The position numbers were made by a program, and so were the translations under genes. A stretch of DNA of 64,000 nucleotides from Ectobius pallidus (taxonomy: Eukaryota > Arthropoda > Insecta > Blattodea > Ectobiidae): contig CAXKWD010000005.1 in NCBI GenBank assembly GCA_964059195.1, positions 45,647,825 through 45,711,824 on the forward strand, in the 5' to 3' direction. Shown here piece by piece: positions 1 to 11,516 of this stretch. The notes beneath the pieces are model-generated. The model was not told where the DNA came from. It made no database searches and saw only the letters and a program-made list of their open reading frames with translations. Numbering within the stretch: position 1 is the first letter of the stretch; the number at the start of each line of letters is the position of its first letter.

Positions 1-64
1 CAGCACCTTTCACACCCAGACTGCTTCTTGTTTTTTGCTACGACATTGTTGATTATGTAGTGCT

Positions 65-409
65 GTCACCGCCGTCTCATAATCACTGCATTCTAAACTG
101 TATTACTCCTCGAGACGGCGGTGCTCATAATATAGTCTATCAATGCGTCAAATTAATTTACATTTATTTTAATTATTGCTCCAAAATTCCATTTCAAGGT
201 AAGTGTCATATACTGGAATAATATTACGTTCTAAACAAATAACACCAGTATCTGTGTCTGTTGAATGCTTATTTTGATTAGTGATTGCTGCAATCTGGGT
301 GTGAACTGTGTCGCCTGTACTGGATAAATTAGGCAATTTAACAATACTCTGAACTCCATCTTAAAATAAAGCATAGGACAGGCAGTGTAATTCTCGAGAC
401 GGCGGTGAC
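65..409. repeat. Candidate short inverted-repeat element (MITE-like)
   Basis: The 14-mer GTCACCGCCGTCTC at 65-78 recurs as its reverse complement at 396-409, and the next bases are also partly matched (CACTGC-type continuation on both sides). A third, inverted 12-base copy lies at 112-123, so 65-123 can also fold as a hairpin. No reading frame of interest lies inside. The arrangement suggests a small non-autonomous DNA transposon, but no clear target duplication was found. The following stretch, 410-578, shows nothing recognisable. Confidence 0.35.
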
Positions 410-581
410 TTATACATAAATGCATCACGGCCAGCATAGTTTTATACTAGAATTCGTTGAGTTGGTATGAATGCAGAAATAATCTTCATTTAGTTAAGTG
501 CCCCTTAAACTTCCGTGCTGAAATACGGACTCTTTTAAGAGCAGACTTAAATATAATAGAGCATTAACTAAGAGAGACTTA

Positions 582-597
582 GGGCCGATTTCACCAG
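582..597 (+). repeat. Left TIR of Harbinger element
   Basis: GGGCCGATTTCACCAG, matching the right TIR with one substitution. The TTA target duplication precedes it at 579-581. Confidence 0.9.
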
Positions 598-608
598 TCA
601 CAACTTAA

Positions 609-1018
609 TAAGATTCTTATGAAACTTGGTGTACCCATTTATAACGTCCATGGGAAGAAGCTTATTTATATTGGACAAAATCGATTGACCGGTACCGGAG
701 TAATGCCCAATTTAGTGCCTATTTTATGGTAATGTATTAGAAAGGATTTATCAATTGCATATCAGTTCTCATGACAACATATTGTTTTACAGTGTTCCTA
801 TACAGCTTTGGAAGTTGCAATACAGTTAGCTTTGACACATATGCTCATCAAACTAGACCTTTATTCTTCCATAAGCCCTGCTTAATGGATCGATCTGGTA
901 CTTAACTCGAAATTCGATTAAAAAAAAGTAACTTGTTTTGAGCATATCATAATTGCTATTATCACTGATTAAAGAAAAGCATTCTGACACTTTGTTCCAT
1001 CGGTTTACCTGAGTTTAT
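609..1018 (+). repeat. Fragment of the monomer-array repeat family (other copy at 30.06-30.65 kb)
   Basis: This stretch aligns through its length with 30060-30655: same order of the GAAACTTGG, CCGGTACCGGAGTAATGCCCAATTTAGTGCC-type block, TTTTACTGT and CATAAGCCCTGCTTAATG motifs. It lacks the tRNA-like insertion that the 30-kb copy carries at about 30312-30495, so it represents an empty site for that insertion at about 851-865. No coding potential. Confidence 0.7.
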
Positions 1019-1264
1019 TTTAGTTTCTGTATAACTACTGTAGTAATTAGGCCTAAGTCTATATATTATTGTTTCGTTAAACAGAAAACTAATTGTTCAC
1101 CTCACATCATATATTTCACATGTACCATGAGTGTGTATAATTTGAGGTACAATATATCAATTTCTGAAATCGATGTTTCAGTGACATTTGTGTTGTTTTA
1201 GCTGAATGTGATCTCAATATGAGGTATACTCCTTCGGTACTACTATTATACTGCCAAAACTACT

Positions 1265-1296
1265 GATGATGATGATGATAATAATAATAATAATAC
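1265..1296 (+). repeat. Trinucleotide microsatellite (GAT)n/(AAT)n
   Basis: A run of GAT units passes into AAT units. It lies upstream of the LINE tail at 1453-1680 inside the Harbinger element. Confidence 0.9.
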
Positions 1297-1352
1297 AATG
1301 AAATTGAAACAATCTTAACCGTTTATTATATTTTAGTACAAAAGAGACTGGC

Positions 1353-1402
1353 TTTCTGTTTTCAAGTCCGCAGGTTTGATTCCGGCCCAGGCCGATTGAA
1401 TT
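1353..1402 (+). repeat. tRNA-like B-box fragment, possible SINE remnant
   Basis: Contains AGGTTTGATTCCGGCCC, which resembles a T-arm/B-box. No convincing A-box or ends were found, so it is a remnant at best. Confidence 0.25.
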
Positions 1403-1452
1403 TATGTTCACATTTAAATGTGAATTATATGAATATAATTTAAATTATTCAG

Positions 1453-1680
1453 AGGAAAGCCAATTGGATCGGACACGAGGGACTCATACATGACGTCATC
1501 GAAGGGAAGATCAAAGGATCTGCTGGAAGAGGAAGGAGAAGAATACAACATATCGATGACATGAAAGATGGGAGGAGATACAGCAGATTGAAGGACGAAG
1601 CTGGAGATAGGGAACACTGGCGTCAAAATTCTTCGTACGAAGACACGGACCTGCCACTAGGCAGAATACTAAATAATTAA
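1453..1680 (+). pseudogene. C-terminal tail of a non-LTR retrotransposon RT protein
   Basis: The plus strand reads without a stop for 75 codons and ends at TAA 1678-1680. It begins with RKANWIGH, followed by a VIEGKIKG-type segment, GRGRRR, a D-D-x-K-D-G-R-R-Y-type segment and EAGDREHWR. This is the familiar tail pattern of insect RTE/CR1-like reverse transcriptase ORFs (W-GH ... VIEGKIEG ... RGRRR ... DD-K ... Y--LK--A-DR--WR). The rest of the RT is absent and a stop lies just upstream, so this is a 5'-truncated remnant sitting inside the Harbinger element on the opposite strand. Clade assignment is tentative. Confidence 0.55.
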
Positions 1681-1829
1681 ATGTGTTATCTCAGGTCAGT
1701 TGGTTTAAAGCCATGATATTCCTATTGGCAAAAGCTAGAGTAGCATTCATAATCATTGTTAAATATTCACACACTAACAAACTATAACAAAACCATTCAT
1801 GTATGAGGTTTCACAATATTTCAAACCTT

Positions 1830-3157
1830 CTATAATAGAGTTCTGAAATAATTATTAACGATTGACATTCTAACTTCATTGTTATTACGCTGACGTCCAG
1901 GAGAATCATGAGCACTAGCTACTTGACCTTCTCTCAACAGGTTCGTCCAGGGAAGAGGCAGTCTGACTTCAGGATCATCCGGAGGATCAGGATCATTCCT
2001 TTTGCGAAACAAATTGTGTAATACAGCTGTTGCTACAACGACCGCCATTGCAGTACTCAATTTGACGTTTATTCCTAGCAAAAGTACAGGGAAACGTCGC
2101 TTCCAACAGCCAAAGAGTCTCTCTACAACATTCCTGGTGCGCATTTGTGACTCATTGTATAGTTGTTCATAGGGTAGTGTCGGCTGATCTATAGGCATCA
2201 TCAAATAGGGCAAATTTTGATAGCCACTATCTGCGACGAGGACACAATTGCCATAGGACCCACCATCAAGCGGTGCTTTGCGTGAACAACTATTAAATAT
2301 GTGCATGTCATGTGCACTGCCTGGCCAGCGAACTACTACATCCATTATTTCCATATTTGCGTTCGATATAACCTGGGTTGAAAAGTAGTTCTTTCTGTTT
2401 CTAAATACTTCGACTTGGTTTCCACCAGGTGAACAGATCTTAATATGCGTGCAGTCGATAGCGCCTATACATCGCGGAAATGCTGCAATGACATAGAATT
2501 CCCTTTGTATTTGGATATGATCCTCCTCTTTACTTGGGAACTTGATGTATTCATTCCTCAAACCTGCAATTGCCTCAGACACTCTTCGGATTATTCTGTT
2601 TGCAGTTGATACACTGATCCCGGAAAAATCAGCGACCGATAACTGAGTTGATCCTGTGGCATAGTAACGTAGGACACAAAGCAGCTGGTTCACTGGAGAA
2701 ACTGCTTGATTCCTAGAAAGTAAAACGAACTTTATGCATTCACAGTTAAATTATTCGCAAATCATAAAAGATTGCGAGTTACATAGGGCCTAGAATATTG
2801 TTAAAGGTTATGTAATGCGGTGAATTGAATTTTACTACACGATTTTCTTTTCTATTTCGTAATTTACGCAAAAACCACTTCCTCATTACATAAATTAAAT
2901 TAAAAATTTAACAGTAGGTCTACTCACCTATTGGTCTCAAACTCGAGGGCGTGCTCAATCTTTTCCAGAATTTCGTTAGCTGATGCTTTGCTTAGACGAA
3001 TACGTAGTTCAAAATCTTCATCATCTAGATCAGTTAAATAATCACTTCGTTTTCTGATCCATCTTGCTCGTCTATTTCGTGGAGGTGGGTCAAGATATTC
3101 CTCTCCTTCACTATCTATAAGGCATTCCATAGCCATTCTAGCCGCCATCTTGACCAC
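1830..3157 (-). CDS. HARBI1-like PIF/Harbinger transposase, two exons
   Basis: Exon 1 runs 3157-2928 and exon 2 runs 2712-1830 (minus strand). The intron (2927-2713) has donor GTGAGT after AATAG and acceptor TTTCTAG before GAATC. Joining them gives 1113 bases, in frame, 370 residues. The joined junction reads through an NQAVSPVNQLLCVLRYYATG-type segment, the expected HTH-like region of the family. Exon 1 carries the acidic/basic N-terminus with the F-E-L-R-I-R-L-S-K-A motif. Exon 2 has the DDE-type nuclease (DDE_4 style): GAIDCTHI, VADSGY and RNVVERLFGCWKRRFP. No frameshift or internal stop was seen. The product would bind the element's TIRs and cut/paste it in the nucleus, normally with a MYB/MADF-like partner that is missing here. 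An internal Met of exon 1 could also be the start. Confidence 0.88.
2713..2927 (-). other. Intron of the Harbinger transposase gene
   Basis: Minus-strand intron of 215 bp, GTGAGT...CTTTCTAG. Removing it restores one continuous frame across conserved transposase sequence, which is the main support. Confidence 0.85.
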
Positions 3158-3302
3158 ACTTAAATCGCTAACAGGCCGAAATCGAGCTCTTAAGTTTAAG
3201 TGTCTATTAGCTCGCTAATCTGTGATTAAGAACGTGGTGAAATGCATTATTAGCTAAGTCTTACTTAAACCGATTTTAAATGGCAGTTAAAATTAAGTAT
3301 AG

Positions 3303-3318
3303 CTGGTGAAATCAGCCC
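3303..3318 (-). repeat. Right TIR of Harbinger element
   Basis: Reverse complement reads GGGCTGATTTCACCAG. TTA follows at 3319-3321. Confidence 0.9.
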
Positions 3319-3321
3319 TTA

Positions 3322-3895
3322 TCCTTGCTCATAACGAAGTATCTCTTTAGTTTAATCTGTTTGTAGCCATGCGCATGCCGTATTTTTCTGTAACGTCTGG
3401 GAGTAGTTCTTTGGTTGCCGATTGCAATTTCAGTAAGCTGCGAGATGGAGCACGATAAAGTTCTTTTAAATTCAGTGTATTTATGAGGGGTGACCTTTCT
3501 AGTAACTTTCTTCCCGTTCTTACTGTTCCAGTCTAAATTGAAGTTTCCCTTTATCAAGCAAAATTAATTCAGTTAACGTAATGTCTTCCTAGTATTTATG
3601 CAGTATTTGTCGTTAGCCAGGGATAATTGATTTTATGATAATTGTAATTAAATAATATCAGCCTATTTGCCAAATATTTAAGAATTCATATTGTTCTGTT
3701 ATGGAAATAATTACTCCAGAGCCGTGCGATATAGTCATCTTATATTTTTTTCTAATTTCATTTCTTGATATGGCGTGACATTTCCGCATTCCTTGTTGCC
3801 TAAAATTAACTATTTTACTCTTGCTAGTGATATTGACCTAACATTATTCACCCATAATAATAATAATAATAATAATAACAATAATTATGATGATG

Positions 3896-3936
<41 letters not shown>

Positions 3937-4720
3937 TTAATGTCGTTAACATCATGAATGATGTATAGAAACAGTCAATTAACATTTAAAATTACATGTA
4001 CACATTTACAGATGAATCTAAGAATTTATTTATATTATAAAAAGGATTTATTGCTATCCATTGGAGAATACTTCTTTTAAATCTTGAAATAGGCAGACCA
4101 ATTGCATATGGGGGTTTGCCGGTTTTTATTTAAACTGTTTAGGTTATTGGGGAATTTTGACTTAACGGTTGGATATAGTGCTACTGGATAGGCCTATACT
4201 GCTATTGGCTTAACCGTCACTCACCTAAGCCACTCAACAGAAACCAATATCTACATCTATTTTTTTAATCTAAAAATCCACTATCCACTGTCTTTTCAAA
4301 TCTGATAATAAATATAAACTCTGACATCACTGATACTTGATTCAAGTTACTACCAACCAGATTCTACTATCAATTTAAAACAAGAACTGCCACCAGGAAT
4401 CGTGCCTAAAGTCCACGACCGGAAGAGGTAGTAGGATTGCAACAAGCCTCAATCAGGAGGAGGAGGAAGGAAAAGATTATCATAAAAAGGAATCGAAATA
4501 CAATAGTGGGTAATTCTGTGCATATAAATGTATTTAAAGTAAATAAGAAAGTGTGGATATATACAAATAGAATATCAAAAGAACATTTAAATTCGATTGC
4601 AAATAATTCTTAATAATAAATCTTAATAATAATCAAACATGTAAAACAGAAATTTATTATTGTTTAGTTAAAATGCATTCAAGTTCTGTTTAAAAAAATG
4701 TCAATCTAATCTGTATTCCT
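3322..4720. other. No gene recognised; AAT microsatellite inside
   Basis: AT-rich sequence with only short, compositionally biased frames. An (AAT)n microsatellite, interrupted by GAT units, occupies about 3855-3936 and explains the poly-Asn frame there. Nothing else recognised. Confidence 0.6.
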
Positions 4721-5313
4721 CATATCTGAAAATTCAGCTTCTAAATCTAAATGGAAATACTTATTCTTAAATTTCTGCTTAAATCCGAAATACTATCTGA
4801 TTACAACAATTAACTCTCTTTTATAAGATGCATTTTTACCATTGCTTCCAGCGCTGAAATATTTTCTGTACCGGTACCTTTAAATTCTTGAACTAACATC
4901 TTTACTGACATATCACTTTAAATATCCGAATAATACTTTCACATTAAATTTACATCTCTAGTAATATATGCTGTAGCACTAGTATCGTATAATAAAAAAA
5001 TATATTCCAATTCAACTTATAATTTCCATAAATACTTCTGAAACGCTCGATTGTTAATTACAAGTATTTCTAAAGCACTGATCTGAATTCCATATTCTAT
5101 TAATTGTCTGCATCTATATTCCTTGCACTGAATCCGAAATAGCGTAATCAATCTGCAAAAAACTTTCTATCTCAAATCTGAAAATTCAGCTTCTAAATCT
5201 AAATGGAAATACTTATTCTTAAATTTCTGCAAAAATCCGAAATACTATCTGATTACAGCAATTACCTCTCTTTTATAAGATGCATTTTTACCATTGCTTC
5301 CAGCGCTAAAATA

Positions 5314-6015
5314 CAGGGTTATTCATAAAGATGGACCCAATTTCATTAATTTGTATTTAATGAAGTATAAATTGGAGATGAACAATCCACATACTAATAT
5401 AAAGAGGGAGTTTCAAAGTTTTTTAACACAGATTATAAATGTTCAATATGTCCTCCCTCTGCTGCACGGCAAACATCTAAGCGGTAGCCAAACTCGTCCC
5501 ACACGTCATACAGTTGGTTGGGGTATTCCTAGTTCTCTACTAGCTCTATTGGTTGATTTTCTTGGACTACAAACAAAACTGTCTTCTATACGTCTGATGG
5601 CATCCTCTGACATACGCGGTCGGCCCGGACTTTTTCCTTTGCAGAGACATCCAGTTTGTTTAAATTGCTTAAACCAACAGCTTATGCTTTTCCTAGTTGG
5701 TGGTTCAATGCCGAATTGCCGACGAAATGCCCGCTGCACTGTAACTGCCGATTCACTTCTTGCAAACTCAAGAAAGCAGAAAACCTTATGCTGCATAGTA
5801 GCCATCTTACTCACAACTAACAGTGAAAATAAATGCCTGCCTATTGGCGTAAACGGCCAATTTACGCAACAATCACGCGGCAATCACAGTCCAAGCGGTG
5901 GAAAACAAAACTTTGGAACTTCCTCTTTCATTTGGTATGTACAATGTTAATATCCAATTTGTATTTCGTGAAATACAAATTAATTAAATTGGGTCCATCT
6001 TTTTGAATAACCGTG
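5314..6015 (-). mobile_element. Mariner-like element with about 45-bp TIRs
   Basis: Left end begins CAGGGTTATTCATAAAGATG. The right end, reverse complemented, begins CACGGTTATTCAAAAAGATG and continues in parallel through the GGACCCAATTT block to about 45 bp. TA lies at the left junction (5312-5313) and close to the right end (6018-6019), consistent with Tc1/mariner TA targeting. At 702 bp it is too short for a full transposase, and only the N-terminal domain remains. Confidence 0.8.
5506..5805 (-). pseudogene. Truncated mariner-type transposase, N-terminal HTH region
   Basis: Reading from Met at 5805 (MATMQHKVFC) the frame gives the N-terminal helix-turn-helix region common in insect mariner-like transposases: VQRAFRRQFGI, then a PTRKSI..WFKQF segment, then CKGKSPGRPR and the second HTH start ASRELGIPQPTV. 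This resembles the DUF4817-type N-terminus. The catalytic DDE/D domain is absent, because the element is deleted between this point and its other TIR. The frame extends upstream to 5883, but the family normally starts near MAT. Not expected to be active. Confidence 0.75.
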
Positions 6016-6314
6016 AATATTCTATACCTTTAAATTCTTGAACTAACATCTTTACTGACATATCACTTTAAATATACGAATAATACTTTCACATTAAATT
6101 TACATCTCTAGTAATATATGCTGTAGCACTAGTATCGAATAAAAAAAAAAATTCCAATACAACTTATAATTTCCATAAATACTTCTGAAACGCTCAATTG
6201 TTAATTACAAGTATTTCTAAAGCACTGATCTGAATTCCATATTCTATTAATTTTCTGCATCTATATTCCTTGCACTGAATCCGAAATAATCAATCTGCAA
6301 AAAACTTTCTATCT

Positions 6315-9310
6315 CCAACTCACAGTTATCTAAAATGCTAGAAACGCTCTCAGTTACAATCAACATATCTGCACTATGATTTTTTCAAAGTCAAAATTCC
6401 ATAATTTATCTCACATTGATATGGCTACTACTTGACGCTTAGTACATTGGCTGCAATAATATTACTGCAATAATGTTACTTGAAACTTTCTCTTAATAAT
6501 CTATAATGACACTGTCTCTCCCAAATTTAATTACCAAGTGCTATATTCGAACTGAAACTACGCATTTCTCAAGTGTTATGATGCTCCAGAAAATCTAGCA
6601 AAATATCTGTAGTACTAATCTTCAAACTTGCACTCCATTTATTACCTGAACTGAACTACCTACTATCCAAGGTTGCCATACTGAGAAGAAATCAAAATTC
6701 CACTACTTTAATTTAGTATCACAAACTTAGAACTACAGAATTATACTATCTGACAATATATTAAAAGAAGAAAAACTATTTATTTATTTATTACGAAATT
6801 ATCTGCTGAAGCAGCAAAACTCACATAATCGCAATTACTCTGCCTACATTAATCAACCACTATAATTAGGCAAGTACTGAAATATCTAAAAGGTTACTTA
6901 AATTGCAATGCATAAATATCCAAATCGAAACTGAACCACTAACATTAACTTCCAAATAGCAAATGATTCAATCCGGCATTCATACTCAAAGCCAAACTAT
7001 AATTTCTGGGAAACACCAAAGCAACGCAATACCGATTTCTAAGATAATGCAATTTATCTAATACGGCCTCACTGAAAGTTAATATCAACTGGCAGAAACC
7101 AAAATTTCGAATACAGAACTTCAGCTACATCTTCCTATCAAGAACTTCGAAGATACACCAAGCACAAGATAAAACCTAGAATTTTGTATCAAAGAAATCA
7201 GCTCTCAACTCAATATATCCAAAAAATACTTTCAAAATCCAATAAGCTTTCCTTATCAATATTCACGATAAATTTCTGCATAGACTGTACTTCTGAAAGC
7301 TCGCGCTTTGTTACTAAAGAATCCGAATCACAATGTCAATTTCCAAGCACCACTGCTATTTCTATTTCCGTAATACTACGATTTCTCAAGCAGAACTACT
7401 TACAATAAACTAAACACAGAAAATATTTAATATGGACAGACCGAAGGACTAATTTGATTCGAACTAGCAATAACTGTACTGTAATTATTTTCTGAAACTA
7501 CAATAAATATGACCCATATGTCAAATCACGAACACTGCTTTCATTTCTTTTACTTTTCTTTATTAATTTCATTCACTGTAATTACTGTAATTTCCCATCC
7601 TGAAATTTCTATCAATACTACTAAAGTACTAAACATATTAAGTTTATAGTTAGCGAACTGTGCACTAAATCCATTGCAAATCCTCTACAGTAATTATTTC
7701 TACTACTACAATAAATCTGTAATGCCACGACATTTATGTTATCTGCTATTGCAATGCCACGACATTTATGTTATCTGCTATTGCAATGAATTCGAAAGCA
7801 AACTTTAGAATGTGAATAGGCCTAGAATAGAAACGTGACCTTACATCAACATGAACAACGCAACGCAACAGGTGATTGACACTCGCGACCTTGGAGGTAT
7901 TTGTATCCTGATCCCTTACCACAGTGCATCTCTACATGTGCAAAAGCCTACACTACTTGGAAGAAGAAGATGAAATCTTTTAACATGAATAATCATTTTT
8001 AAAGTACATTGATTAAAACCGTTTGCGACTAAAGGTATAACGCAGCCTACAAATAAATTTATCAAGCTTTATTTCCAATGTTGTATGAACTCCAGTCGAG
8101 GTAATAAGTTAAGTTTTATCAAATGGCGAACATGACTAAAGGTGAAGGAGAAACTTTCTGATATAAGTGAAAATGTATTAAAGTTAATATTCATTAGTAA
8201 TGAATGAGTAAGGGTTTCCCTTGCTCATGGGCAAATGCCGGACTGACTAATAATCTCCTCACACAGAAACACGCACTGCAACATACATTAGAAAACACCT
8301 CTACACGATGTTGAACAAACACAACTAACGACAAGCATCGACTTGATGACAAGAAAGTCAAACCCGCACTAATACACAACTCAGCCCAAACATGTCAATT
8401 TCACCACACATCTCATCAGGATGTACATAATGGCACTATTAGGTAAACACATCAAACAAATGGTTGCCAACAATTTGGTTTGACCGGATGTAATAAGCTT
8501 CATTGCTTGGCACTCCGGGGGTAAGGGAGGTCACAAAAAATGCAGGAAAATTACATTTTGTTACAGTCAGTCTGGCGGCAGGTTCATCAAGACGATGGTT
8601 ATGTCTTTTATTGTAGTTATGATAATCCGATCTCAAATTATATTCATTTCGGTTAGACTCAATGTTAAGTAGGCTTTGATATATATATATATATAAGTTA
8701 ACCACTATCAGGATTCTTTCTGAGATAAACAGGGGTTTACAATGAGCATTGTATGATGAATATAATAGGCTAATGCTTTTAGTTGAATAGGACTATCTTG
8801 ACTATTTCTCTAAGAGTTATATCTGAAACTTGTATCGATCTCACAGGAAAAAGGCAATAACCATTAATTAGTATTAATTTTATAAATGTATATTTAGGAT
8901 AAGATAATGTAAGTAATTAACATATTGTAATTTATCTAACCTCCTTTATATCTTACATATAAGCTTGTAGTAAGCTTAGGCTCATAGTATGTAAGACTGA
9001 CATTGTTAGAAACTTGTATTACAAGTCTTCCGGGTGAACGGTATAAGATAATAGGACAATATCGATGGCTGATAGCCTTATAGTTAGGCTACTATTTCAA
9101 AGTTCAATTCACTACAGTACTTTGCAATGATCAGTACATTATATTCGATACACTGTTTGATGAATACGGCAATACTATCATGGGCAGCTACAGTTCTGTA
9201 GTATATACAGGCACATACATTTACAGATAGTTTAGAATAGTTCAAGTTATATTGCTTACACCAATGTTCATATAATTATACAGATAGCTATGTAGTTAGA
9301 ATCATTTAGT
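6315..9310. other. AT-rich stretch without recognised genes
   Basis: Only short frames without family motifs. Two identical 32-bp units lie in tandem at 7721-7752 and 7753-7784. A block at about 8487-8535 (GCTTCATTG.TTGGCACTCCGGGGGTAAGGGAG) recurs at about 56581-56614, indicating an old dispersed repeat. A (TA)n run is at about 8679-8694. Confidence 0.6.
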
Positions 9311-9757
9311 AGTAGTTCGAGTTTTTATACTTTATTGCACAATGACTGAATATTCAAGCAAAATATATTCAATTCATTATCACCATAGAAAACAATGCTA
9401 TACTCTAGCTGTCGTTTGATTTCTGACGGTGATATTGACCACAGATTGGGATCTAAAACTAGAGTACTGTGATGTTCGTGAACATTTATCTTGAATGAAG
9501 AGTAAATGTGTGGGTTTTTAGATATCACTTTCTCGTATTTACTTCCGGAAATTACAGTGCGGGAAATCCAATGCAATTGCAAGCTCTGAGTCGGAAGAAA
9601 GTCTATACACAAGAAAGGAGAACGATTTCTGTACATCCCAGGTTTTCTAGGTGGTCGAACCACTGAATGTTTTCGTGTTTTGCACACTACCTCTGACCAC
9701 AATTCGATTTGGACGAAATTATTTCTAGTATGATAATTATGTTGTGAAACACTATTA

Positions 9758-10141
9758 TCTGTCTGTCTGGAATCCTAAAGCTTCTATGTTGGGGCGAAAG
9801 GGGTAATTTCTGTTACTTAGGCTATATGAATTTTGTTACGCTTATTTTCCGAGAGAGGGCAGAGGGACAGGTGGTGAGCCCATCGCCTCTCAACCACCCT
9901 CAGGAAACTAAGGTATTACTTGGACGTGAAAGTGCCGATAAATTTTGTCCGGAGGCTCTAATTTAGGCTTGGAGTTCTTTTACGTGCCGTAAATCTACGA
10001 CACGGGCCTCCAGCTTGAAGTCCCTCCCGGAGGACTCCGTGCCCCGGATTTTTACGTCCTGAAAACCCCATCGACCGCCGCCGGGTTTGATCCCACGACT
10101 TTCGGATCTGATGGCGCTACCTCTGGACCACCCCGGCCGAC
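9758..10141 (-). mobile_element. tRNA-derived SINE, family S1, copy a
   Basis: Shares its whole length with the copy at 41047-41391. On the minus strand the head (near 10140) carries a tRNA-like A-box and a B-box GGGATCAAACCC. It is flanked by a 13-bp direct repeat GAAACAYTATTAT (9745-9757 and 10142-10154, one mismatch), as expected for LINE-driven insertion. It sits inside the LINE ORF1 remnant. Noncoding; frames across it are incidental. Confidence 0.8.
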
Positions 10142-10199
10142 GAAACATTATTATGAGGAACGATAATTCTTTCACACTGCCGTGTGTAGGCTAAGGCGG

Positions 10200-10302
10200 A
10201 AAGGTAGAGTCAGACTGAAAAATTCAATGCCACAGCCTAGATTTGAACCAGGATCTTCGGCTCTCCGTGCCGCTGATCTACCATTGAGGTACCATGGCAA
10301 CA
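10200..10302 (-). repeat. tRNA-like SINE head, family S5
   Basis: The minus strand shows TGGTAGATCAGCGGCACGG...GAAGATCCTGGTTCAAATC, a tRNA-like A-box/B-box pair. The central CGGCACGGARAGCYGAAGATC signature is shared with copies near 39.77 and 39.93 kb. Boundaries unclear. Confidence 0.5.
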
Positions 10303-11516
10303 TGCCAGTACAGCATTAAATTCTCCAGCTGACTCGCATGTCCCGGTATACCACTAGGCATTCTCATATGAGATAGGTTTGAATCCTGTCGATTAGCCCC
10401 CTCTACACAGTCTCTGATGCCTTTTTTGTTTGACCTCTACCACCTTTGTCATAAACACCAGTCACCCATGTTTCGTGTAATTGTCTAGTAACAATATTTA
10501 CATTATTATTTACTGATGAATTAGCATTGGCGTCACCTTTGAAAATATTCACTACAGTTGAATTCACACTACTTGGTGGAGTAGACTGGTCAACACAATT
10601 CTTGAAAAGAGTCACGTTATCATTCAGTATGCTTATCTTCTCGCGTAGTTCGTTAATAATAGTGTCTTTCAGAAATAGCAAGTATTTTAAAACAGTTACG
10701 TTAATTTTAATGTTTTCTGCTATGGTTGCTGATGCTTCAAAGAGCAGTCATCCATATAAGTATTATTTGTGGAATCACAAAAATTAACACATTGTCTTCT
10801 AGTATCAAAACACTATCTGCTAATTTGGCACTGCCAGGATGAAAATAATTTCTACAATCGCGACATTTTATGCCATTCAGTTTAAGTACCTTTGTAATAC
10901 TTGCATACTCTGCAAGCCACCACACTAATTACGTTGTGGAATAATTCTTCTGGATTTGAAACGACATCAGAGCTAAGTGAGGTAACATGGGAGCGTACCG
11001 TACGACTGCCAACTCTCTTACGTTCACAGTATTTTTATATAATTTTTAAGTTGTAACAGATCTGATAATATATATGACAATATTATGTGTTCGGTTCTCA
11101 AAGCTATTCCAGAAGTAATTTAACTCACACCGAATTCATCTGGCAGTCCTGTCTGATCTATTTATGTAGCAAAAAGATATGTAGCTTCACTTTGAAATAG
11201 ATTACTAGTACGGTATTTCAGCTTCATTGCTGTGCTTATTTATGTATGTAATGAATAATAATATCTGAACTTCTTATAGTAGTCGTGCTATGCTGATGTA
11301 ACATTACAGAAACAGTTATCATTTTATGATAATTACAGTTAATAGCGTAGGCCTATAAGTTCTTGTAGTTCAGTTCGAATTCTGTTATTGTGCCGTTTCA
11401 GTTTAATATTTCCAGTATTTGGTCATGAAATCCACCCAGTACATATTTTTAGTGCTTCCGACAAGATGGACTTTCGGAGCTATGAAATCCAGTTTAGTAA
11501 CTTATGTGATCTATTA

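Larger units (their letters stand above)
582..3318 (-). mobile_element. PIF/Harbinger DNA transposon with TIRs and TTA target duplication
   Basis: The element is bounded by 16-bp terminal inverted repeats (582-597 and 3303-3318, one mismatch) and flanked by the trinucleotide TTA on both sides (579-581 and 3319-3321). TTA fits the TWA target preference known for PIF/Harbinger. It encodes a HARBI1-like transposase on the minus strand (1830-3157). The second Harbinger protein (MYB/MADF-like DNA-binding partner) was not found. Its place on the left side is taken by foreign repeats: a fragment of the monomer-array family of 29.6-31.9 kb (609-1018), a microsatellite and a LINE tail (1453-1680). The copy therefore looks coding-competent for the transposase but internally rearranged. 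Confidence 0.9.
4724..6314 (+). repeat. 452-bp tandem duplication, second unit split by a transposon
   Basis: Unit 1 is 4724-5175. Unit 2 starts at 5176 with the same ATCTGAAAATTCAGC opening and follows unit 1 nearly base for base up to about 6314, except that a 702-bp mariner-like element (5314-6015) interrupts it. The target in unit 1 (GAAATATTTTCTG, about 4857-4869) shows the pre-insertion sequence. The insertion is therefore younger than the duplication. Noncoding. Confidence 0.85.
9325..10960 (-). pseudogene. Decayed ORF1 and start of ORF2 of a CR1/jockey-like LINE
   Basis: Three minus-strand frames read in order. At 10925-10737 the pattern IKCRDCRNYFHPGS resembles the second half of a PHD-type zinc finger (the Cys expected after HPG is Ser); a CRVC motif in another frame just upstream would be the first half. 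At 10681-10403 a LREKISILNDNVTLFKN-type coiled coil follows. At 9702-9325 a basic linker ends in FCLNIQSLCNKV, the usual beginning of the LINE endonuclease (LNIQSL-NK). This is the ORF1-to-ORF2 order of insect CR1-like elements. Frameshifts and two SINE-type insertions (9758-10141 and about 10200-10302) interrupt it, and the copy stops just after the endonuclease begins. Clade is inferred. Confidence 0.55.

Noticed and set aside
3775..3957. Poly-Asn protein
   Set aside because: Translation of an AAT microsatellite.
5294..5950. 218-codon plus-strand frame
   Set aside because: It spans both TIRs of the mariner-like element and is antisense to its transposase motifs.
7721..7784. CRISPR-like direct repeats
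   Set aside because: Only two adjoining 32-bp units without spacers, in a eukaryotic context.
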